A stretch of 5,286 nt of DNA, from contig JAQTVS010000233.1 in NCBI GenBank assembly GCA_028706735.1, positions 1 to 5,286 of the forward strand, in the 5' to 3' direction. The notes under the pieces were generated by a model. It saw nothing but the letters and a program-made list of their open reading frames with translations, was not told the DNA's origin and ran no database searches. This document shows positions 1-5,286 of this stretch, piece after piece; the stretch's first letter is position 1; each line of letters starts with the position of its first letter. The position numbers and the translations under genes are program-made. The stretch is from Thiomonas sp. (GTDB lineage: Bacteria; Pseudomonadota; Gammaproteobacteria; Burkholderiales; Burkholderiaceae_C).

Positions 1-1
1 C

Positions 2-907
<906 letters not shown>

Positions 908-922
908 GGCTGGAGCGACCGC

Positions 923-1285
923 ATGGAGCCGTTGCGCGTTGCCTGTCTGTGCGCGCAGTGGTGTGGAGTGTGCCGGGACTGGCGCGCGGGCTTTGAGGCC
1001 CTGGCCGCGCAGCTTCCCGCAGCGCGGCTGCTGTGGGTGGATGTGGAAGACGCGGCCGATCTGCTGGATGGCTATGAGCCGGAAAACTTCCCCGTGCTCG
1101 CGGTGCAGCGCGGGCCGTGGCTGCTGTATTGCGCCGCCGTGCCACAGCAACCGGCCGTGTGGCTGCGCTTGATTGACGCACTGGCGGGGCTGGACGCGGA
1201 CAGCGTGCAACTGCACGCGGCGCGCCTGGCAGGCCAGGGCGGCAAATGGCCCGATCTGCGCGCGTTCGAGGAAGGGCCGCGCTGA
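923..1285 (+). CDS. Small thioredoxin-fold protein with WCGVC active site
   Basis: This is a 120-residue protein. A CxxC redox motif, WCGVC, sits at residues 13-17 after a short beta strand, and a likely cis-proline follows in NFPVLAV (Pro57), which is the thioredoxin-fold arrangement. The central CGVC dipeptide is Gly-Val rather than the Gly-Pro of classical thioredoxins. No signal peptide or membrane segment is apparent, so a cytoplasmic thiol-disulfide role is inferred; the substrate is unknown. The C-terminal 40 residues (helix rich in Leu and Ala, then a Gly-Gln-Gly-Gly-Lys-Trp turn) are less typical. The start is supported by GGAG at 912-915, 7 nt before the ATG. The gene begins 15 nt after the ettA stop with no terminator between, so co-transcription with ettA is likely. 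It is a member of the broad thioredoxin family and not trxA itself. Confidence 0.85.
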   Translation: MEPLRVACLCAQWCGVCRDWRAGFEALAAQLPAARLLWVDVEDAADLLDGYEPENFPVLAVQRGPWLLYCAAVPQQPAVWLRLIDALAGLDADSVQLHAARLAGQGGKWPDLRAFEEGPR

Positions 1286-1312
1286 ACAAGTTCCTCGCGC
1301 GTGGCGGTTGCT

Positions 1313-1335
1313 GGCGCGGCTGATCGCGCCGCGCC
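1313..1335. terminator. GC-rich perfect inverted repeat between convergent genes, possible bidirectional terminator
   Basis: The 8-nt arm GGCGCGGC (1313-1320) is perfectly complementary to GCCGCGCC (1328-1335), with a 7-nt loop. It lies 27 nt after the stop of the thioredoxin-like gene and 22 nt beyond the stop of yggS, where a shared terminator would be expected. No T-tract follows on either strand, so it is not a classical intrinsic terminator. A second copy of the right arm at 1363-1370 could form a competing, longer-looped pairing. The hairpin is seen directly; terminator function is inferred. Confidence 0.4.
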
Positions 1336-1370
1336 CTTCAGCGCCCTTCAGCGCCCTTCAGCGCCGCGCC
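1326..1370. repeat. Pentamer-module tandem repeat at the 3' end of yggS
   Basis: Three perfect consecutive copies of the 10-mer GCGCCCTTCA occupy 1331-1360. Taken with the flanks, 1326-1370 reads as nine pentamers in the order A A B A B A B A A, where A is GCGCC and B is CTTCA, so the module order is mirror-symmetric. The yggS stop codon (complement of TCA at 1358-1360) lies at the edge of the third copy. Gain or loss of whole copies would therefore change only the 3' untranslated part. The left AA block overlaps the right arm of the hairpin at 1313-1335. Confidence 0.85.
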
Positions 1371-2056
1371 GACCGGTCGCCGAACAGTGCGGAGCCGATG
1401 CGCACCAGAGTCGATCCTTCGAGGATTGCCGCTTCCAGATCGGCGCTCATACCCATTGACAGGGTGTCGAGTGCCAAGCCGTTCTCGGCGGCGATGGCGT
1501 CGCGCAGCGTTCGCAGCCGGGCAAAGGGCGCGCGCTGTGCTGCTGTACCGGCTCTGGGCTCGGGAATGCACATCAGCCCGCGCAGGCGTAGCCGGGGCAG
1601 GGCGGCCACGGCCGCCGCGAGCGCTGAAGCCTCTTCCGGCGGCACGCCGCTCTTGCTCGCTTCGCCATCCACATTGACCTGGATGCAGACCTGCAGCGGC
1701 CCCAGTTCTGCGGGACGCTGGTCGCTCAGGCGCTGGGCCAGCTTGAGCCGGTCGATGCTGTGCACCCAGTCGAAATGTGCGGCGACGTCGCGGGTCTTGT
1801 TGCTCTGCAACGGGCCGATGAAGTGCCATTGCAGCGCGGGCCAGGCCGGGCGCAGCGCGGCGATCTTGTCCACCGCTTCCTGCACATAGTTCTCGCCGAA
1901 AGCGGTCTGGCCGAGCGCAGCGAAGCGGGCGACGTCTGCGGCGGGAAAGGTTTTGGACACGGCCAGCAGCGTCACGGACTGCGGTTCACGACCCGCAGCC
2001 TTCGCGGCTTGTTCGATGCGCTGGCGCACCGTGGCGAGGGGATGGTTCAGGGGCAT
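1358..2056 (-). CDS. yggS: YggS/PROSC family pyridoxal phosphate homeostasis protein
   Basis: This is a 232-residue protein, the usual length for the family (about 230). It is a single-domain alanine-racemase-like TIM barrel that binds PLP but has no firmly known catalytic reaction; family members maintain the B6 pool and affect amino acid and keto acid metabolism in the cytoplasm. The PLP Schiff-base lysine is Lys35 in LLAVSKTFP. Family motifs follow in order: FGENYVQE (53-60), WHFIGPLQSNK (77-87), a central QVNVDGEASKSG region (126-137), LRGLMCIPEP (158-167), and the phosphate-binding end SMGMSADLEAAI (200-211) with STLVRIGSALFG (215-226). The chosen ATG (complement of 2054-2056) gives the normal N-terminus. 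The frame stays open far upstream through pilT, but that extension is only antisense shadow. No strong Shine-Dalgarno is visible before the ATG. The gene is divergent from pilT, an arrangement also known in Pseudomonas. Confidence 0.96.
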   Translation of the reverse strand: MPLNHPLATVRQRIEQAAKAAGREPQSVTLLAVSKTFPAADVARFAALGQTAFGENYVQEAVDKIAALRPAWPALQWHFIGPLQSNKTRDVAAHFDWVHSIDRLKLAQRLSDQRPAELGPLQVCIQVNVDGEASKSGVPPEEASALAAAVAALPRLRLRGLMCIPEPRAGTAAQRAPFARLRTLRDAIAAENGLALDTLSMGMSADLEAAILEGSTLVRIGSALFGDRSARR

Positions 2057-2188
2057 GGGCGGAAAATCAGGGGATCGATACAACAAAACCGGCCCGAAGA
2101 GCGCGGCGAAAGGTGGGAAAGTGGCGGAAAGCACCTGTTCTGACCTTAAGATAGCCCAACTCACACGCATGCTCGGGGGAGACATCGC
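2057..2188. promoter_or_regulatory. Divergent intergenic region between yggS and pilT, presumed promoters
   Basis: These 132 nt separate the two divergent starts, so promoters for yggS (minus) and for the pilT cluster (plus) should lie here. It is more A-rich than the flanking genes. The best plus-strand -10-like hexamer I see is TAAGAT at 2147-2152, 36 nt before the pilT start, but no good -35 sits at the right distance. No convincing sigma-54 GG-N10-GC element was found around the TGGC at 2122-2125. Three GAAAG motifs (2108, 2117, 2127) recur about one helical turn apart. The region's role is inferred from gene orientation; individual elements are uncertain. Confidence 0.5.
2175..2182 (+). 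promoter_or_regulatory. Ribosome binding site that fixes the TTG start of pilT
   Basis: GGGGGAGA lies 6 nt before the TTG at 2189-2191. There is no in-frame ATG nearby; the next Met in frame is residue 27, inside the conserved N-terminal domain. The strong purine tract plus the family-typical N-terminus starting at this TTG decide the start. Confidence 0.8.
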
Positions 2189-3235
2189 TTGGACATCACA
2201 CAACTGCTCGCATTCAGTGTCAAGAACGACGCATCCGATCTGCACCTGTCGGCCGGACTGCCGCCCATGATCCGCGTGCACGGCGACGTGCGGCGCATCA
2301 ACGTCGAGCCGCTTGACCACAAGGCGGTCCACGCCATGGTCTACGACATCATGAGCGACTCGCAGCGCAAGCACTTTGAAGAATTCCTGGAGGTGGACTT
2401 TTCCTTCGAGATTCCGCAACTGGCGCGTTTTCGGGTCAATGCCTTCAATCAGGCGCGCGGCGCCGGGGCGGTGTTCCGCACCATTCCGAGCAAGGTGCTG
2501 ACTCTCGACGATCTGAACGCGCCAAAGATTTTCGGCGATCTGGCGCTCAAGCCGCGCGGCCTCGTGCTGGTCACCGGACCGACGGGCTCGGGCAAGTCCA
2601 CCACCCTGGCGGCGATGGTCAACCACTTCAACGAAACCGAGTACGGGCACATCCTCACCATCGAAGACCCGATCGAATTCGTCCATCAATCGAAGAAGGC
2701 GCTGATCAACCAGCGTGAAGTCGGCCCGCATACCCTGAGCTTTTCCAACGCCCTGCGCTCGGCGCTGCGCGAAGACCCCGATGCCATTCTGGTGGGCGAA
2801 ATGCGCGATCTGGAAACCATCCGGCTGGCGCTCACGGCGTCCGAGACCGGACACCTGGTGTTCGCCACGCTGCATACTTCGTCGGCGCCCAAGACCATCG
2901 ACCGGATCGTCGACGTGTTCCCGGCGGAAGAAAAGGAAATGGTGCGCGCCATGCTGTCGGAGGCGTTGATCGGCGTGATCTCGCAAACCCTGTGCAAAAA
3001 GAAGGATGGCTCCAGCCGGGTGGCGGCGCATGAAATCATGATCGGCACTCCGGCCATTCGCAACCTCATCCGCGAAAACAAGATTGCGCAGATGTACTCC
3101 ATGATCCAGACCAGCCAGTCGTTCGGCATGCAGACGCTGGACCAGAATCTGGCCGATCTGGTCAAGCGCAACATGATCTCGTCCACGGAAGCGCGCACCA
3201 AGGCCAAGCAGCCGGAAAATTTCCCCGGCGCCTGA
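2189..3235 (+). CDS. pilT: Type IV pilus retraction ATPase PilT
   Basis: This 348-residue hexameric ATPase sits at the inner-membrane base of the type IV pilus and drives depolymerisation of the fibre, powering twitching motility, surface attachment and DNA uptake. The N-terminal PAS-like domain (about 1-110) has the family motif SDLHLSAGLPP. The C-terminal RecA-like domain has Walker A GPTGSGKST (130-138, Lys136), Asp box TIEDPIEF (157-164, Glu163), Walker B DAILVGEMRD (198-207, catalytic Glu204), and His box TGHLVFATLHT (220-230, His222 and His229). The PilT-specific motif AIRNLIRE is at 289-296 and distinguishes it from PilB and PilU. All key residues are intact and the length is normal. 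Translation starts at TTG, supported by a strong Shine-Dalgarno. It is the first gene of a likely operon with the cNMP-domain gene (55 nt downstream) and pilU, and is divergent from yggS. Confidence 0.98.
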   Translation: MDITQLLAFSVKNDASDLHLSAGLPPMIRVHGDVRRINVEPLDHKAVHAMVYDIMSDSQRKHFEEFLEVDFSFEIPQLARFRVNAFNQARGAGAVFRTIPSKVLTLDDLNAPKIFGDLALKPRGLVLVTGPTGSGKSTTLAAMVNHFNETEYGHILTIEDPIEFVHQSKKALINQREVGPHTLSFSNALRSALREDPDAILVGEMRDLETIRLALTASETGHLVFATLHTSSAPKTIDRIVDVFPAEEKEMVRAMLSEALIGVISQTLCKKKDGSSRVAAHEIMIGTPAIRNLIRENKIAQMYSMIQTSQSFGMQTLDQNLADLVKRNMISSTEARTKAKQPENFPGA

Positions 3236-3290
3236 TTGGCGCTGGCCCTTCACACCACAACAGCCAAAATCAGCACGCACTCGCCAGGCC

Positions 3291-3929
3291 ATGAAACTCT
3301 TTGACAAAATCCTTGGCGCCTCGCGCAAAGACGCGGTGGACGACGCTCCGGAATCGCAGTTTTTCACCACTGGCTTCCATGACGCGGAAGTGGCCAGTCT
3401 CGATGGCGTGGTCGGCTGGCCGCAGCGCGCAACCGAAATCGGCGCGACCAAGCTGTCCCGCAATGTCGGCGGGCAACGCCTGCTCGAACTCTGGCAGCAG
3501 GACAAATACATGGCCGGACTGACGTCTGCGGACCTGGAGCGCTGCGTCAAATACTTCCATTTCTACACCGTCAAGGCCAACGCCGACCTCATCGCCCAGG
3601 GCGAGACGGGCAGCTTCATGGTGGTGCTGTTGCGCGGCGCGGTGGCGGTGGACCGCCTGCAGCCCTGGGGGGACCGGCTGCGCCTGACCGAAGTGCGCGC
3701 GGGCAGCATGCTGGGAGAAATGTCGCTGGTCGATGCGGCGCCGCGCTGGTCGTACTGCACCACGCTGACGGACAGCGAAGTGGCCGTGCTCGAAGCAGGC
3801 GATCTCGACCGCATGATTGCGCAAGACCCGGCTGCGGCCTGCCGTCTCATCGGCTCGCTGGCGCGCAGACTGTCGCTGCGCCTGCGCAAGCTCAGTGCGC
3901 GCGTGGCGGCCACCACGCCGGGCGGCTGA
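3291..3929 (+). CDS. Cyclic-nucleotide-binding-domain protein between pilT and pilU
   Basis: This 212-residue protein has a cyclic nucleotide-binding (Crp/PKA-R-like) beta-roll at roughly residues 75-170, followed by a C-terminal helix with an Arg/Leu-rich run (RRLSLRLRKLS, about 192-202). The beta-roll shows LIAQGETGSFMVVLLRG (about 100-116) and a phosphate-binding cassette LGEMSLVDAAPRWS (141-154) with the ligand-type Glu143 and Arg152 retained. No helix-turn-helix follows, so it is not a Crp-type transcription factor. The first 70 residues match no domain I recognise; the extreme N-terminus MKLFDKILG has hydrophobic residues spaced as in a short amphipathic helix. The ATG at 3291 has only a weak upstream AGG, but no alternative start lies upstream in frame. 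Its position between the two retraction ATPases suggests a role in controlling pilus retraction, possibly by cAMP or another nucleotide; this is inference. Ligand binding is not proven, and it could be a degenerate structural domain. Confidence 0.88.
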   Translation: MKLFDKILGASRKDAVDDAPESQFFTTGFHDAEVASLDGVVGWPQRATEIGATKLSRNVGGQRLLELWQQDKYMAGLTSADLERCVKYFHFYTVKANADLIAQGETGSFMVVLLRGAVAVDRLQPWGDRLRLTEVRAGSMLGEMSLVDAAPRWSYCTTLTDSEVAVLEAGDLDRMIAQDPAAACRLIGSLARRLSLRLRKLSARVAATTPGG

Positions 3930-3979
3930 CGCGCGCTTTCATTGGCCATGGACCGCTGAATTCAAAAATGCGGCAAATC

Positions 3980-3986
3980 GGGGGGA
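3980..3986 (+). promoter_or_regulatory. Ribosome binding site of pilU
   Basis: GGGGGGA lies just 3 nt before the ATG at 3990. Spacing measured from the centre of the G-run is closer to normal. It supports the ATG start and the family-typical N-terminus, and suggests pilU has its own efficient translation initiation within the operon. Confidence 0.6.
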
Positions 3987-3989
3987 CGT

Positions 3990-5126
3990 ATGGATCGTGA
4001 TCAGGCTTCCAAATTCATCAATGATCTGCTCAAGCTGATGATCAGCCGCGGCGGCTCGGACTTGTTTCTCACCGCAGACTTTCCGCCGGCCATCAAGGTG
4101 GACGGCGCGGTGTCCAAGCTGTCGTCGCAGGCGCTGAGCAGCCAGCACACGCTGGCGCTGGCGCGTTCGATCATGAACGACAAGCAGTCCGCCGAGTTTG
4201 AACGCACCAAGGAATGCAATTTCGCCATTTCTCCCGCTGGCCTCACGCGTTTTCGCTGCAATGCCTTCATCCAGCAGGGCAAGGTGGGCATTGTGTTGCG
4301 GCAGATTCCCCAGGACTTGCCTTCCATCGACAGCCTGGGCTTGCCGCCGGTGCTTAAAACTCTGGCGATGCACAAGCGCGGGCTAATCATTTTTGTCGGC
4401 GCCACGGGCTCGGGCAAATCGACCTCGATGGCCGCCATGCTGGATTTTCGCAATGAAAATTCGTTCGGCCACATCATTACCGTGGAAGACCCGATCGAGT
4501 TCGTGCATCCGCACAAGAACTGCATCGTGACCCAGCGCGAGGTCGGCCTCGACACCGATAGCTGGGAGGCGGCGCTGAAGAACACCCTGCGCCAGGCGCC
4601 GGATGTCATTTTGATGGGCGAAATCCGCGACCGCGAGACCATGGAGCACGCGGTGGTGTTCTCCGAAACCGGCCACCTGGTGCTGGCCACGCTGCACGCC
4701 AACAACGCCAACCAAGCGCTCGACCGCATCATCAACTTCTTCCCCGAAGAACGGCGCGCGCAACTGCTGATGGACTTGTCGCTCAATCTGCGCGCGCTGG
4801 TGTCGCAGCGGCTGGTGCCTCTGCAAACCGGCAAGGGGCGCGTGGCCGCGGTGGAGGTCATGATCAACTCGCCGCTGATCGCCGACCAGATCTTCGATGG
4901 CAAGCTCACCGAGATCAAGGACGTGATGCGCCGCTCGCGCGAACTGGGCATGCAGACCTTCGACCAGGCGTTGTTCGATCTGTTTGATGTCGAAAAAATC
5001 AGCTACGAAGACGCGCTGCGCAATGCCGACTCGGTCAACGACCTGCGGCTGCGCATCAAGCTCGACAGCAAGCGCGCGCGCAACGCCGATATTGGCAGCG
5101 ATACCGGGCACCTGGCCATCGTCTGA
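3990..5126 (+). CDS. pilU: PilT-dependent accessory retraction ATPase PilU
   Basis: This 378-residue PilT paralogue acts as an accessory motor: in other bacteria PilU needs PilT and adds force to pilus retraction. The N-terminal domain contains SDLFLTADFPPAIKVDG (23-39). The RecA-like core has Walker A GATGSGKST (137-145, Lys143), Asp box TVEDPIEF (164-171, Glu170), Walker B DVILMGEIRD (205-214, catalytic Glu211), and His box TGHLVLATLHA (227-237, His229 and His236). At the place of PilT's AIRNLIRE it has LIADQIFDGK (296-305), the PilU-type sequence, and it carries a C-terminal tail of about 30 residues beyond the PilT-like core, including NDLRLRIKL. These features separate it from PilT and from PilB, which also has a zinc-binding tetracysteine motif that is absent here. 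It is the last gene of the cluster, 60 nt after the cNMP-domain gene, and ends 9 nt from a convergent gene. Confidence 0.96.
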   Translation: MDRDQASKFINDLLKLMISRGGSDLFLTADFPPAIKVDGAVSKLSSQALSSQHTLALARSIMNDKQSAEFERTKECNFAISPAGLTRFRCNAFIQQGKVGIVLRQIPQDLPSIDSLGLPPVLKTLAMHKRGLIIFVGATGSGKSTSMAAMLDFRNENSFGHIITVEDPIEFVHPHKNCIVTQREVGLDTDSWEAALKNTLRQAPDVILMGEIRDRETMEHAVVFSETGHLVLATLHANNANQALDRIINFFPEERRAQLLMDLSLNLRALVSQRLVPLQTGKGRVAAVEVMINSPLIADQIFDGKLTEIKDVMRRSRELGMQTFDQALFDLFDVEKISYEDALRNADSVNDLRLRIKLDSKRARNADIGSDTGHLAIV

Positions 5127-5135
5127 TTCTGCGAT

Positions 5136-5286
5136 TCAATTCGGCGGCACGCTGACGATCCAGCCTTCCACCGGATCGATCTGCGGCGGCAGCCCCCAGT
5201 TCTGCGTGCGCCGTGCGCTGGCCCAGGCGGCTTGCAGCAGGCACAGCGCGGCGTCGAGAGAGTCGCCGCTGGCGTCCAGCAGCATG
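5136..5286 (-). CDS. 3' end of a probable DUF429-family protein
   Basis: Read on the minus strand, a frame enters from the right edge and ends at a TGA (complement of 5136-5138), giving 49 complete visible codons. The residues include SGDSLDAALCLLQAAWA and then GLPPQIDPVEGWIV near the end. From memory this resembles the C-terminus of DUF429 proteins (a GDALDALLCA-like helix followed by DPxEGWI), a family with an RNase H-like fold and no settled function. The Met at 5283-5285 is probably internal because this is the family's C-terminus. The gene converges on pilU with 9 nt between stop codons, so the two transcripts probably overlap at their 3' ends. The short fragment limits certainty. Confidence 0.6.
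   Translation of the reverse strand, partial: MLLDASGDSLDAALCLLQAAWASARRTQNWGLPPQIDPVEGWIVSVPPN

Noticed and set aside
2122..2138. Sigma-54 promoter suggested by TGGC at 2122-2125 upstream of pilT.
   Set aside because: The required GC ten bases after the GG is absent (the bases at 2135-2136 are CT).
3236..3290. Possible hairpin TTGGC/GCCAA (3236-3240 with 3263-3267) as a terminator after pilT.
   Set aside because: The stem is only 5 bp, the loop is 22 nt and no T-tract follows. Co-transcription with the next gene is more likely.
2057..3550. Long minus-strand open frame extending yggS upstream through all of pilT and into the next gene (about 730 codons in total).
   Set aside because: It is antisense to intact pilT, its upstream part has no family resemblance, and only the last 232 residues match YggS. 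High GC makes stop codons rare in antisense frames.
4001..5111. Minus-strand open frames of 316 and 242 codons opposite pilU.
   Set aside because: Both are antisense to a fully conserved PilU. The sequences are low-information and resemble mirror frames of a GC-rich gene.
5056..5244. A 62-codon minus-strand frame overlapping the end of pilU.
   Set aside because: It is Arg/Ala-rich shadow sequence. The neighbouring frame ending at 5136 carries the DUF429-like C-terminus and is the better candidate.

Overview
The window is GC-rich chromosomal DNA with dense, short-spaced genes and looks like a betaproteobacterium, most likely Burkholderiales. The clue is the layout: yggS divergent from pilT, with a cyclic-nucleotide-binding-domain gene between pilT and pilU. 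A Thiomonas-like genome would fit, but I cannot confirm genus from sequence alone. I see no mobile element, tRNA, rRNA or CRISPR array.

Left part (1-1285, plus strand): the C-terminal half of an ABC-F ATPase that matches EttA, followed 15 nt later by a small thioredoxin-fold protein with a WCGVC active site. The two are probably co-transcribed. They converge on yggS, and the short gap between them (1286-1357) holds a GC-rich inverted repeat and an unusual pentamer-module tandem repeat that contains the yggS stop codon.

Middle (1358-2188): yggS on the minus strand encodes a PLP-binding homeostasis protein. A 132-nt divergent intergenic region separates it from pilT and should carry the promoters for both directions.

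Right part (2189-5126, plus strand): a type IV pilus retraction cluster made of pilT (TTG start), a cNMP-binding-domain protein, and pilU. The two gaps are 55 and 60 nt with no convincing terminator, so a single operon is likely. PilT is the main retraction ATPase and PilU the PilT-dependent accessory ATPase. The middle protein is the least understood gene here and is a plausible second-messenger input to twitching motility. At the right edge the 3' end of a minus-strand gene, probably a DUF429 protein, converges on pilU with only 9 nt between the stop codons.

Most of the window is conserved housekeeping and pilus DNA. The parts that deserve a second look are the cNMP-like protein (odd phosphate-binding cassette, uncharacterised N-terminus) and the repeat/hairpin at the yggS 3' end.
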